From Closterium sp. Naga37s-1 (Eukaryota; Streptophyta; Zygnematophyceae; Desmidiales; Closteriaceae), in assembly GCA_947471745.1 (NCBI GenBank), contig CANJKZ010000924.1, positions 124,001 to 188,000 on the forward strand: DNA of 64,000 bases, given 5' to 3'. The notes beneath the pieces were generated by a model, which was not told the origin of the DNA, made no database searches, and worked only from the letters and a program-made list of their open reading frames with translations. Below, piece after piece: positions 9,689 through 22,200 of this stretch. A program made the position numbers and the translations under genes. Numbering within the stretch: the stretch's first letter is position 1; the number at the start of each line of letters is the position of its first letter.

Positions 9689-12600
9689 CGCGCACAGTTT
9701 CCTGACGCCGCTGAGCTCCCTCGCTGGGGTGATCTGCTTAAGTCTGGTGTTGCTATCTTTGATCTTGATTTCGATGCTATCCTTGCTGCCATGTATGCTG
9801 TGACTATTAGTGCTGAGGGTGACTGTTACCTGTGTGTTCCGCCCGACCCGGGCATTGAGGCTGCTCCTCTAGGTGCTAGTGAGTCTGCTGCTCCAGGTGT
9901 TGGTGAGTCTGCTGCGCCAGGTGCTAGTGAGTCTGCTGCTCCAGGTGCTGGTGAGTCTGCTCTCTCTGGTACTGCGCCTGCTGAGGCCTTGCACACCTTC
10001 ACACTTGACTCAGGTGCTTCCCGCTCCTTCTTTCGCGACAGCACCACACTCACGCCGCTTAGTCGGCCGGTTGCAGTCTCCCTGGCGGACCCCTCTGGGG
10101 GCCCAGTCCTTGCGCACTCCTCCACGGTTCTGCCGTGTCCGGCGGTCCCGTCTGGCTCACTGTCAGGTCTTCACCTCCCCTCGTTCTCTACGAACTTGGT
10201 GAGTGGAGATGACCTCCAGGACGTGTGGGTTGACCAGTTCACTCGTGGAGGTCAGCGTGTGACCCACTGTACGTGCTCCCGGACTGGTCGGCACCTGGCC
10301 ACGTTCACCCGAGCGCCTGGCTCGAGCATGTACACACTGACTACTGTGTCCCCTCAGGTAGCTGCGTCTGCGTCTGCGTCAGGTCAGCTAGTGCCCCCCT
10401 ACTCGTGTCACGCTCTGTCGCACCAGATGCTCCTTTGGCACCACCGTCTTGGTCATCCCTCGGTGCAGCGCCTTCGTGGCATGCACCGACGTTTCCTTGT
10501 CTCTGGACTTCCAGAGACTCTGCCTCCTCTACCACCCTTGCCTGCCCCTCCCTGCCTTCCCTGTGTCGAGGGGCGGCAGCTCGCCGCTCCTCACTCCTCC
10601 TCGTTTCCCCCGACGACTGCTCCCCTGCAGACCCTCCACATGGACGTGTGGGGCCCAGCCCGCGTCCGTGGACAGGACCGCGAGCGGTACTTTTTGCTGG
10701 TCGTTGACGACTACACGCGTTACACCACGGTCTTCCCCTTGCGCACCAAGGGTGAGGTACCTGTTGTTTTGATCCCTTGGATCCGCGCTGTCCGTCTCCA
10801 GCTCCACGAGCGGTTCGAGACGGACCTTACCGTCCTGCGTCTGCACTCTGACAGAGGTGGTGAGTTTGCCTCTGACTTTCTGCGGGACTTTTGTCGTGGG
10901 GAGGGCATTTGCCAGACTTTCACGCTTCCGGCCTCACCGCAGCAGAATGGGGTTGCTGAGTGCCGCATTGGCTCAGTCATGGAGGTCGCTCGTACCTCCA
11001 TGGTCCATGCGGCTGCCCCCCATTTTCTGTGGCCGTTTGCGGTCCGATACGCTGCGCATCAGCTCAACCTCTAGCCCCGTGTCTCCTTGCCGGAGACCTC
11101 GCCCACACTGCGGTGGACGGGGAAGGTTGGCGTCGGTGTTCCGGGTCTGGGGTTCTCGTGCCTTTGTCCGCGATACTACCGCGGACAAGCTCTCCGCCCA
11201 CGCTATTCCCTGCGTCTTCCTTGGCTTTGTCCCTGACACGCCTGGCTGGCAGTTTTACCACCCCACCTCGCGCCGTGTCCTGTCCTCTCAGGACGTCACG
11301 TTCGACGAGTCGGTTCCCTTTTACCGTCTCTTCCCCTACCGCACTGCCCCTCTCCCCCCCCCCGCCGCTCTTCCTTGCACCAGGTCCTCCTCAGGTAGAC
11401 CCCCTCCCCCCTCAGGGTCTTGCTCCCTCAGGTGTGTCTCAGGTAGACGATGTCGAGCCTGTCGAGGTCGCGGTTGACTCTGGTGCTGCTACTGGGGGTG
11501 GTGCTGCTGGGGGTGCTGAGCTTGAGCGTGCGGAGCCTGGGGGTGCTGAGCCTGAGCGTGCGGAGCCTGGGGGTGCTGAGCCTGAGCGTGCGGAGCCTGG
11601 GGGTGCTGAGCCTGAGCGTGTGGAGTCTGGGGGTGCTGAGCCTGGGGGTGCTGAGCTTGAGGGTACTGAGCCTGCGATTGCTGAGAGTGGGGGTGCTGAG
11701 TCTGCTGGAGTTCCTGCAGGTGCCTCGTCTCGGCGGGAGCCTCTCTCTCCACCGCAGCTGCGCGAGTGGTTTGCACGCCGCTGGAGACTCCAGCAAGGAG
11801 CTGCTGGAGCTGGGGCTGCTGGTGCTACTGGAGCTGGAGGTGCTACCGGCGTTGGAGCTGGAGCTGCTGGAGTTGCTGGAGCCACTGGTCCCGGAGGTGC
11901 TCGTCCTCGAGGTACTGGAGCTGCTGGAGCTGCTGGTGTTGCAGGAGTTGGAGCTGGAGGTACTGCTGGTGCTGGAGCTGCTGGAGGTGCTGGAGCCGCT
12001 GGTCCCGGAGGTGCTCGTACTAGAGGTACTGGAGCTGCTGGAGCTGGAGGTGCTGCTGGAGCTGGAGCTGGAGGCGCTGGAGCTGTTGCTGCTGGAGGTG
12101 CTGCTGGAGCTGGTGGTACTGCGGGAGTTGGAGCTGGAGACCCTGGAGCTGGGGGTACTGGTGCTGTCTCTGCTGGTTCTGGAGGCGCTGCGCGGCAGCG
12201 GTCGTACTTCGTTCCACTCCTTCAGCAGGTTCTTGGCCTCCCGCCTTCTACTGGTCCTACTCCTCCCTTACTGTGTCCACCGCCTGACCACTCGCAGTCA
12301 CAGTTACAGCCAGCCTCTCCACTGCCTGGTCCTTCTCCTTACTCTGGGCCGACTAGAGGTCTTACGGAGCGTCGTGAGCCTGAGTCTCGTCCTGCGTCGC
12401 CTGTTCGCGCTGTTCGCACTGGTAGTCGTGTTCCGCGTCCGCGTCCTCCGCCTGTCCACGTACCAGATGGCACTTCGTCGGTCCACAGCTCCACAGCGTG
12501 TCCCCCTGCCGTCTCCTCCTGCGTCCTCTCTTCCTGACGTTGCTGACCCGCCGTCAGACCTTGCTCGTGCTGCCAGTCCTACTGTCACGCATCTTCTTGC

Positions 12601-14310
12601 TACTGTTGTCACTGACCCTTCGTTTGAGTCCACTGCTGCGTCTGCCCTAGTTGCTGAGCTTGTTGACTTTGCTGCCGCCTGTCGTCTAGACTACACCACT
12701 AGTCTTGTTGCTGAGTCTGAGTCTGAGTCTGTCTATCCTCCGTTCGTCGGGGGTGAGTGTGCTCTTGGCACGGACGTCCTTGAGGACAGGCAGGAGGAGT
12801 TTGAGTGTTTTGCCGCTGCTTTACCTCATCTCGTGTCCATGCTGCTTGCACCTGAGGGAGACCCGGATGCACCAGACATCCCGACCCCGCGCTCTTACGC
12901 AGAGGCGATAGAGGGTCCCTACTCCTCTCAGTGGCAGACAACCATGGACGCAGAGATGGCTTCCTGGAAGTCCACAGGCACCTACGTCGACGAGGTTCCC
13001 CCACCTGGGGCGAACATCGTCAGTGGCATGTGGATTTTCAGGGTGAAGCGGCCGCCGGGTTCTCCGCCTGTCTTCAAGGCGCGTTACGTTGCACGAGGCT
13101 TCAGTCAGCGAGAGGGAGTTGACTTCTTCCAGACCTTCTCCCCTACCCCGAAGATGACCACTCTTCGGGTGCTGCTGCACGTCGCCGCTCAGCGTGACTA
13201 CGAGCTTCACTCTCTTGACTTCAGCACAGCCTTCCTACAGGGCAGCCTGCACGAGGAGATCTGGCTGCGCCGCCCACCTGACTTCACTGGGTCGTTTCCT
13301 GCTGGTACCCAGTGGAGCCTTCGGCGGCCAGTCTACGGTCTCCGCCAGGCGCCCCGAGAGTGGCACGACACACTGAGGACGACGCTTGCGGCTCTTGGTT
13401 TTGCTGTTTCCACTGCTGACCCGTCGCTGTTTCTACGCACCGACACCTCTCTACCGCCGTTCTACGTCCTCGTGTACGTCAACGACTTGGTCTTTGCTAC
13501 TGCTGACACTGAGGGACTCGCCCACGTGAAGTCGGAGCTGCAGAAGAGACACACGTGCACAGACCTGGGTGAGCTGCGCAGCTATCTTGGCTTGCAGATC
13601 ACCCGGGACAGAGCACAGCGCACCATTACCTTGACTCAGTCACACATGGTGCAGCAGGTCCTTCAGCGCTTCCGCTTCACGTACTCCTCGCCACAGTCCA
13701 CTCCTCTGCCTACTCGCCACTCGCTCTCAGCTCTGCCTTCGGATGAGTCCGTAGAGCCGAGTGGCCCGTATCCAGAGCTTGTGGGCTGCCTCATGTACCT
13801 AATGACCTGCACTCGACCTGACCTTGCCTACCCTCTTAGCATCCTGGCACGCTATGTTGCTCCTGGGAGACACCGGAAGGAGCACATGGATGCCGCTAAG
13901 AGGGTGTTGCGCTACTTGTGCAGTACGTCGGGCATGGGGCTCGTGCTTGGAGGACGGGCTCGAGTTGTCCTCACTGGTCACGCAGACGCTTCCTGGGTTG
14001 ACGACTTGGCTACGCAGCGGTCGTCACAGGGTTACACTTTCAGCCTTGGCTCCGGCTCTGTTTCGTGGCGGTCTACCCGCTCGTCTTCTGTTCTCAGCTC
14101 TAGCTGTGAGGCTGAGATCTACGCAGGGGCCATGGCTACACAGGAGTTACGCTGGCTCACCTACCTGCTGACCGACCTGGGAGAGCCGCCTCGTTCTCCT
14201 CCAGTTCTGTACGTCGACAACAAGGCCATGATTGCCTTGTGTCAGGAGCATAGACTGGAGCACAGAACGAAGCACATCGCTCTGCGCTACTTCCTTGCTC
14301 GAGAACAGCA
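9689..14310 (+). pseudogene. pol of S2: PR, IN, linker, RT, truncated RNase H
   Basis: Protease has LDSGASRSFF near 10006. The pre-integrase zinc region has LWHHRLGHPSVQR near 10435. Integrase has HMDVWGPA, LHSDRGGEF and PQQNGVAE. A TAG at 11072-11074 (TGG in relatives) and a frameshift near 11130 break the frame. A linker of Glu-Pro-Gly-Ala and Gly-Ala repeats spans 11440-12200 with an SPPQLREWF motif. RT and RNase H are open in one frame to 14310 (FRVKRPPGSP, LDFSTAFLQG). The catalytic YVDD is YVND here (13475-13486). The frame then reads through 62 unrelated residues to a stop at 14500. Confidence 0.88.
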
Positions 14311-15180
14311 GAAGGGGCTCCTGGATGGCAATGACGGTGACTGGGCGGCGTGGCATGCATTCTCAGCGTCACAGTGGGAGCATCACTGCTTGCCAGCACG
14401 CCGAAGTCGCATTGCGGCGCAGGTGCAAGCAGTAGTGCTGGAAGCCTCGCAGTCTTCCAGCACGAATGTCATAGCATCTACTCATTGGCCAACTCCATAG
14501 TTAAGGTCGAAACTGCCCAATGAAGTGACACACATCGCCAACACAACATCTCTCAAAGTGAATATGAGGGTGGTTTTGTTAGGTAGTCCCCGCCACGCGG
14601 TGCTGGTACCGCGCGAATCCGGGATTCCATGTAATCTACAGGCAACTTGTCGGATTTGATTTCATTGGTGGTTCGATACAACGCTGATCAATCAGTGTTC
14701 CTGTTAAAAATAGCCTTAAAATTCAGTGTTTACTAAAAAAAAAAGGCAGAATAAACAGTGTTGCTAAAAAAAGGCCGAATAATCAACCTTCGTAAAAAAA
14801 AAAAAACCCTGAAAATCTGTCAAATCAGGGTAAAAAGCCTGATATCCGAGGGGCCTGGTTCACGGCGCCAAATAGCCAAGGGAAAGTAGAGTGCTTACTT
14901 TGTGTGTAATGGTGCGAAACATGGTGTACGATTGGTTCTTTTCACCAATTTGAACATATACAAAACACGAAATCCTAGAAGATAAGCTTGACCCATCATT
15001 ATAGGCATGAAGCAAAATCACACCCTTGACGCAGTAACAGTCCATTACACTAACGAGCTCTAAGATGATATATTCCAAATGCCATTTTGTTAAGAACACA
15101 AGCAATGTTCAAATGTTTTAATTCGCTTGATCGGATAGTTTGCAGAGCGTAGACGAAACGGTTTGAAGCGGTAAGAAAAA
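14311..15180. other. Spacer left of S3, no gene seen
   Basis: 870 bp: about 190 bp following the truncation of S2, then AT-rich DNA with several A-tracts and short repeated GGC(A/C)GAATAA-like phrases at 14740-14790. It was continuous with 22332-23086 before S3 inserted. No coding frame or RNA gene is recognisable. Confidence 0.4.
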
Positions 15181-15311
15181 TGTCAGAATGAAAGAAACAG
15201 GAATGAATGAACTAGCACAAAGTTGGGTACAAGTAGGAAACCTTAAGTTTGTGTACCCCCTAAGGCTAAACCCACTATAGCCTACACAATGTAAACATAC
15301 AATGTTTGACA
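15181..15311 (-). repeat. 3' LTR of S3
   Basis: 131 bp, TGTCAGAATG to GTTTGACA. It is adjoined on the internal side by the polypurine tract complement CACCCCCATAGGCGAACTGGG. Confidence 0.93.
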
Positions 15312-15535
15312 CACCCCCATAGGCGAACTGGGAGACAACCAGAGGGTCACAAGACCAGTCAAAGCAAAGCAAAGCTCAGGGTGGATCTCAAGTATACCAC
15401 ACAAATTCCGAGCACAAGCAAGCGGTCACAAGACCAGTTCACATGCAGTTTGATAATAAACAAGAGGTACAGTGATCACAACCTAGCAAGTGTAAGCATG
15501 CAGGTATATATATAGAGATCACAGTACAAACAGAG

Positions 15536-18500
15536 TCAAGAAGTGAGCAAGTGAGGGAGAGTAGGCACAAGGCCTAGAACAGTACAGAAACGCTGATGGT
15601 CACAAGGCTGAAGCGCCTTGGTGAACACATCAGCAGTGTTGGCCCGAGTGGCCACGTACGAAAGACGAAGCTGACCACGCTGCTGCAGCTCTCGAGCAAG
15701 GAAGTAGCGCAGAGCGATGTGCTTCGTTCTGTGCTCCAGTCTGTGCTCCTGACACAAGGCAAGGGCGGCCTTGTTGTCGACGTACAGCACTGGAGGAGAA
15801 CGAGGCCGCTCTCCCAGGTCGGTCAGCATGTAGGTGAGCCAGCGAAGCTCCTGGGCAGCCATGGCTGTGGCGTAGATCTCAGCCTCACAACTGGAGCTGA
15901 GAACAGAGGAAGAGCGTGTAGAACGCCAAGAAACAGAGCCAGAGCCAAGGCTGAAGGTGTAACCCTGAGACGACCGCTGTGTAGCCTGGTCGTCAGCCCA
16001 AGAAGCGTCTGAGTGTCTAGTGAGGACAACGTCGCGCCGTCCTCCAAGCACAAGCCCCATGCCCGACGTACTGCACAAGTAGCGCAACACCCTCTTAGCT
16101 GCATCCATGTGCTCCTTCCGGTGACGGCCAGGAGCGACATAGCGTGCTAGGATGCTAAGAGGGTAGGCTAGGTCAGGTCGAGTGCAGGTCATCAGGTACA
16201 TGAGGCAGCCCACAAGCTCTGGATATGGGCCACTCGGCTCTACGGACTCATCCGAAGGCAGAGCTGAGAGCGAGTGACCGGTAGGCAGAGGAGTGGGCTG
16301 AGGCGAGGAGTACGTGAAGCGGAAGCGCTGAAGGACCTGCTGCACCATGTGTGACTGAGTCAAGGTGATGGTGCACTGTGCTCTGTCCCGGGTGATCCGC
16401 AAGCCAAGATAGCTTGTCAGCTCACCCAGGTCTGTGCACGTGTGTCTCTTCTGCAGCTCCAACTTCACGTGGGCGAGTGCCTCAGTGTCAGCAGTAGCAA
16501 AGACCAAGTCGTCGACGTACACGAGAACGTAGAACGGCGGCAGAGTGGTGTCGGTGCGTAGAAACAACGACGCGTCAGCAGTAGAAGGAGCAAACCCAAG
16601 AGCCGCAAGTGTAGTCCTCAGTGTGTCGTGCCACTCACGGGGTGCCTGGCGGAGACCGTGGACTGGCCGCCGGAGGCTCCACTGGGTACCAGGAGGGAAC
16701 GACCCAGTGAAGCTAGGTGGGCGGCGCAGCCAGATCTCCTCGTGCAGGCTGCCCTGTAGGAACGCAGTGCTGAAGTCAAGAGAGTGGAGCTCGTAGTCAC
16801 GCTGAGCAGCAACGTGCAGCAGAACCCGAAGAGTGGTCATCTTCGGGGTAGGGGAGAAGGTCTGGAAGAAGTCAACTCCCTCTCGCTGACTGAAGCCTCG
16901 AGCAACGTAACGCGCCTTGAAGACAGGCGGAGAACCCGGCGGCCGCTTCACCCTGAAAATCCACATGCCACTGACGATGTTCGCCCCAGGTGGGGGAACC
17001 TCGTCAACGTAGGTGCCTGTGGACTTCCAGGAAGCCATCTCTGCGTCCATGGCTGTCTGCCACTGAGAGGAGTAGAGACCCTCCATCGCCTCTGCGTAGG
17101 AGCGTGGGGTCGGGATGTCTGGTGCATCCGGGTCTCCCTCAGGGGCAATCAGCATGGACACGAGATGAGGTAAAGCAGCTGCAAAGCACTCAAACTCCTC
17201 CTGTCTGTCCTCAAGGACGTCCGTGCCAAGAGCACACTCATCCCCGACGGACGGAGGACAGACAGACTCAGACTCAGCGACAAGGCTAGCGGCGTAGTCT
17301 AGACGACAGGCGGCAGCAAAGTCAACAAGCTCAGCGACTAGAGCAGACGCAGCAGAGGACTCAAAGGTAGGGTCAGTGACAACAGTGGCAAGGAGACGCG
17401 CTACAGTAGGACTGGCAGCACAAGTAAGGTCTGACGGCGGGTCGGCAACGTCAGGAAGAGAGGACGCAGGAGGAGACGGCAGAGGGACGCGCTGTGGAGC
17501 AGTGGACGGACGCAGGGTCATGTAGTGAGTGCCTAGGACAGGAGGAGGACGCTCACGTGGAGCACGACGACCAGTGCGTGCAGTACGGACAGGCGACTCT
17601 GGACGAGACTCAGAAGACGCAGGACTAGACTCAGGCGACGGAGGACGAGACTCAGGCTCACGACGCTCCGTAAGACTACCCGACGGCGCAGTGTAAGGAG
17701 AAGGAGCAGGCAGCGGAGAGGCAGACTGGAACTGTGACTGCGACTGGACAGACGGTGGACTCAGTAGGGGAGGAGAAGGACCAGTAGAGGGCGGGAGACC
17801 AAGAACCTGCTGGAGGAGCGGAACGTAGTACGGCCGCGGCCGCTCAGCACCTCCAGCTCCAACCCCCTCAGCAGGCCCAGTCCCAGCAGCTCCAGAACCT
17901 CCAGTACGAGCACCTCCAGGACTAGCAGCTCCAGTAGCTCCAGCAGCACCCGCAGCTCCAGCACCAGCAGCACCTCCAGCAACGTCAGTAGCACCAGTAC
18001 CTCCAGCAGCACCAGCACCTGCAGCACCTCCAGTAGCGCCAGCAGCACCGCAAGCAGCAGCAGCACCTCCAGCAGCTCCAGTAGCTCCAGCACCAGCAGC
18101 ACCTCTAGCAGCGTCAGCAGCACCAGCACCTCCAGCAGCACCAGCACCAGGAGCACCTCCAGCAGCGCCAGTACCAGCAGCACCTCCAGCAGCGCCAGCA
18201 GCACCGCCAGCAGCAGCAGCACCTCCAGTAGCTCCAGTAGCTCCAGCACCAGCAGCACCTCCAGCAGCGTCAGCAGCACCAGTACCTCCAGCAGCACCAG
18301 CACCAGTAGCACCTCCAGCAGCACCAGCAGCACCAGGGTCCGCGACGCGAGGAGCGCCACTCCGGAGACTGCAGTGCCGAGCGTACCACTCTCGGAGCTG
18401 CTGGGGAGAGGGCAGCGCCCGCCTAGGAGGGGAAGCACTAGCACCAGCTCCAGCAGCTCTCCTAGCTCCAGAAGCACCCCTCCTGAGGCTGCAGTACTGT

Positions 18501-19040
18501 AAGTACCACTCACGCAGCTGCTCTGAGGAGAGAGCTCCTCCAGGTGTAGCACTCCCAGGCTCAGCACCCCCAGACTCAGCACCCCCAGACTCAGTACCCG
18601 CAGGCTCCGCACCCCCAGGCTCCGCACCCCCAGGCTCCGCACGCTCAGGCTCAGCACCCCTAACAGGACGAGAGTCGACAGCTACCTCGACAGGCTCAAC
18701 CGGGTCTACCTGGGACACACCTGAGGGAGCGGCACCCTGAGGGGGGAGGGGGTCTACCACAGCAGCACCTGGCGCGAGGAAGAGAGGCGGGGGGGGGAGC
18801 GGGGCAGTGCGGTAGGGGAAGAGGCGGTAGTAGGGCACCGACTCGTCAAAAGTGACGTCCTGAGAGGGCAGGACACGGTGCGAGGTGGCGTGGTAAAACT
18901 GCCAACCAGACGCGTCCGGGACAAAGCCAAGGAAGACACAAGGAACAGCGCGGGAGGAGAGCTTGTCCGCAGACGTATCGCGGACAAAAGCTCGAGATCC
19001 CCAGACCCGAAAACGCGACGCATCGCCAACCTCCCCCGTC
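15536..19040 (-). pseudogene. pol C-terminal half of S3: IN tail, linker, RT, RNase H
   Basis: Open on the minus strand from the IN C-terminus (VRDTSADKL region near 18970) to a stop at 15536, ending in VPTLPHLLTS like S6. The linker (about 17830-18700) has PERAEPGGAEP and GAAGAGGA repeats and two QLREWY motifs. RT has FRVKRPPGSP, LDFSTAFLQG and an intact YVDD; RNase H has SDASWADD, CEAEIYA and YVDNKAA. This half looks catalytically intact. It is out of frame with gag-PR-IN because of the deletion near 19040-19052. Confidence 0.87.
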
Positions 19041-21458
19041 CACCTGCCAAGAGGTCGGAGGAGAACTCACCACCTCTGTCAGAGTGCAGACGCAAGACAG
19101 GAAAGTCCGAGTGGAACCGCTCGCTGAGCTGGAGACGAGAAGCGCGGATCCAAGGGATCAAAACAGCAGGGACCTCACCCTTGGTGCGCAAGGGGAAGAC
19201 CGTGGTGTAGCGCGAGTAGTCGTCAACAACGATCAGGAAGTACCTCTCCTGACCCTGTCCACGGACGCGGGCTGGGCCCCACACGTCCATGTGGAGCGTC
19301 TGCAAGGGAGCAGTCGTCGGGGGAAACGAGGAGGAGTGAGGAGCGGCGCGCTGGCGCCCCTCGACACAAGGAAGACAGGGAGGAGCAGGCGAGGGAGGGA
19401 GGGGAGGGAGTACCCGGGGAAGACCAGAGACAAGGTACCGTTTGTGCATGGCACGAAGGCGCTGCACTGACGGGTGACCAAGGCGGTGGTGCCAGAGGAC
19501 AGTCTCGTGCGCCAGAGAGCGACACGAGCAGGGGGCAGACAGCTGACCTGACGCAGACGCAGACGCAGCTACTTGAGGGGACTCAGTGGTCAGTGTGTAC
19601 AGGTCCGACCCCGGCTGCCTAGTGAAGGTAGCGAGGTGACGGCCCGTCCGAGCACACGTGCAGTGTGTCACACGCTCGTAGGCAGGGGTGAACTGGTGGA
19701 CACCCCCGTCCTGGAGGGCACAGCCTGCCACCAAGTTCGTAGAGAACGAGGGGAGGTGGAGACCTGACAGTGTGCCCAACGGAACCGCAGGACAAGGAAG
19801 GACAGTGGAGGAGGTCGCAATGACCGGACCCCCAGAGGGGTCAGCAAGGGAGACAGCAACTGGCCGAGCAAGCTGCTCAAGGGCAGTGCGGTCACGAAAG
19901 AAACAGCGAGAAGCTCCTGAGTCTAGAGTGAAGGTGTGCAGGGCCTCAGTGGACTCAGTACCAGGGGGCGCAGACTCACTAGCACCTGGAGCAGCAGCCT
20001 CACCAGCACCTGGGGCAGCAGACACGTAAGCACCTAGCGCAGCAGCCTCACCAGCACCTGGGGCAGCAGACACGCAAGCACCTAGAGCGGCAGCCTCACT
20101 GGTGCGAATGCCCGGGTCGGGCGGAACACGCAGGTACTGATCACCCTCTCCACTAGTAGACAACACATACATGGCAGTGAGAATAGCATCAAAGTCAAGA
20201 GCATAGACATCAATGTTCTTCTTGATCAGATCCCACCAGCGGGGCAGCTCAGTGGCAGTAGGGAACTGAGTGCGCCAAGCGTCGTCGAGGCGGGAGAAGC
20301 AGCGCTGCGTGGTGTGCGCCCTCCCACACGTCTGGCCAGTGCGCTCACCAGTGCGGATGACGTACGTGCAGCTAAGGCCACCTCCCCCCCCTCCGTGCTG
20401 AGAGTACCACTCACGAAGCTCCTGGGGCGACGGAGTCTGCTGTCCGCCAGCGCCACCACGACCACCACCTCCGCCGCCACCACCTCGACCACCACCGCCC
20501 CTGCCGCCGCCTCGTCCACCGCCGCCCCCACCACCGCCCCCACCCCGGCCACCTCCTCCGCTGCTGCCGCCACCACCCCCACCGCTGCCACTAGCCCCTC
20601 CAGCCCCGCCACCACCCCCACCGCCTCCACCGCCCCCACCACCGCCTCCCCCGCCGTCACCTCCACCTCCCTTGCCCCCTTTGCCCTTGCCGCTGCGGCG
20701 CCAGCTCGGAGCGGACGCAGTCCCGACCTGCTCAGTACCAACTAGGTCGACAGCAGCAGCAGAGGCGACAGAGGGGAGAAGGGGGGAAGGGGAACACCCC
20801 TCGAAGAACGGGGTGCGGGGGTCGCCACGAGAGGCAGCTACAGCGACTATGCTAGTCTCGGCTGCAAGCAGTTCCTTCTCGAGCAGGTCAACGGTGAGCT
20901 CAGTGGGGCAGCGAGCGAGGAAGTGGTCCCTGACCGCACGAAGAGAGTCAGGGAGACGGGTGACAAGGTGGTAGAGAGTGAGCCAGAGCGGGGGGGGGTG
21001 GGTGGCAAGAAACTCAGCGGGCATGGCGGCACGGAAGCGAGCCTCACTAGTGCGGAGGTGCGTGGTGAGGTCAGCTACTGTGGCAAAAGCGGACAGGTCT
21101 GGGAACAGGTAGGGGAGCGAGAGACGGCCTAGCGCAGCAGAGGCAGGTGAGGAGTAGCGTGCAACTACAGCAGTGTACAGTGCCTGCGCAGTTTTGTGCT
21201 GGCCAAAGTGCTCGCGCTCATCTACCGGCAGGGAGTTGCGAATAGCAAAGCGAGCGTGGGCGTCACGAGTCTGCCACTGGGAGCGGGCAGTACTGTCAGC
21301 AGTAACAGCAGGGGCAGCAGCGAGGCCTAGTGCGTGATCGTACAGCGAGATGTTCTCCTTGGCAGTGAGCTGGAGGAACAGGTGCAAGTCATCTAGCCAG
21401 GTGTCAAACTTCAGTGGGCGGCCCTCAGCATCGAAAGCGGTACAGCAGGGCTAGCCAT
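19040..21458 (-). pseudogene. gag-PR-IN of S3, frameshifted start and deleted integrase
   Basis: The expected ATG is at 21456-21458 (MASPAVP). A small indel after about seven codons shifts the frame relative to S2, and the open frame resumes by 21387. Present are the capsid domain, a long polyglycine block (about 20440-20690), an SPQELREWY motif, a C-X13-C-X3-H-X4-C knuckle, protease LDSGASRCFF and integrase HMDVWGPA and LHSDRGGEF. Immediately after the second catalytic Asp, about 230-240 nt present in S4 are missing (junction 19040-19052). This removes the QQNG-E segment with the third catalytic acid and changes frame. Confidence 0.87.
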
Positions 21459-22150
21459 AGTTGCAGTAAGAGCAGTAGTAACAGCAGTAACAGTAGCAGT
21501 AGTAGCAGCAGGCAGCGCGACTCAGGTAGGGCGGCTCGGTCCAGAGAGGGCTGCTCAGTACGGGGAGGGCGGTGCGGCTCGGTTCGGGCGGCGCGGCTCG
21601 GCTCGGGCTGGGCGGCTCGGTTCGGGCGGCTCGGTTCGGGCGGCTCGGTTCTGGCGGGGCCGTGGCGGTCGCGCGTGGGGCGGCTCGGTTCTGGCGGGGC
21701 CGACGGGGCCTCTAAGTGGGGGCGGATGCGGGGCCGACGGGGCCTCTAAGGGGCGAACGCGGGGCCGACGGGGCCGCTAAGGGGCGGCGCGCGGGGTCGA
21801 CGGGGCCGTGAGGGGCCGCTAAGGGGCGGCGCGCGGGGTCGACGGGGCCGATAAGGGGCCGTGCGCGGGGTCGACGGGGCCGACGGGGCCGCTAAGGGGC
21901 GGCGCGCGGGGTCGACGGGGCCGTAAGGGGCCGCTAAGGGGCGGCGCGCGGGGTCGACGGGGCCGTGAGGGGCCGCTAAGGGGCGGCGCGCGGGGTCGAC
22001 GGGGCCGTGAGGGGCCGCTAAGGGGCAGCGCGCGGGGTCGACGGGGCCGTAAGGGGCCGCTAAGGAGGGGCGCACGAGGGCGCTGGGGGGAGGCGCTCGA
22101 GGGCGCTCCGACAGTAGGGCGCACGAGGGCGCTAGTAGGCAGTCAGTAGT
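21459..22150 (-). repeat. GC-rich minisatellite leader of S3
   Basis: From gag toward the LTR there is a CAG/TAG-rich segment (21450-21520), then imperfect repeats containing GGCTCGGTTCGGGCGG, then a tandem array with GGGGCCGCTAAGGGGCGGCG and GCGGGGTCGACGGGGCCG (21730-22060, spacing about 55-65 bp). The long plus- and minus-strand frames through it are compositional. Confidence 0.75.
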
Positions 22151-22170
22151 GGTGGGCCCTATGAAAACTC

Positions 22171-22200
22171 GGTCCTAGCGGAGGACCTGCTCTGAAACCA
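22171..22200 (-). other. Primer-binding site and hairpin of S3
   Basis: The minus strand after the LTR reads TGGTTTCAGAGCAGGTCC. The stem GGTCCT/AGGACC is at 22171-22187. The plus-strand block AGTGGTGGGCCCTATG (22148-22163) matches the anticodon-arm side of initiator tRNA-Met over GTGGTGGGCCC. Confidence 0.78.

Larger units (their letters stand above)
7583..14310 (+). mobile_element. Short-LTR Ty1-copia retrotransposon S2, 3'-truncated
   Basis: A plus-strand family-S element with a 116-bp 5' LTR, primer site, GC-rich leader, gag with capsid, PR, IN, a long repetitive linker, RT and most of RNase H. Similarity to S3 and S6 stops near 14305 inside the C-terminal part of RNase H. No 3' untranslated region, polypurine tract or 3' LTR follows. 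Several nonsense and frameshift changes, and an altered RT active site, make it inactive. Confidence 0.9.
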
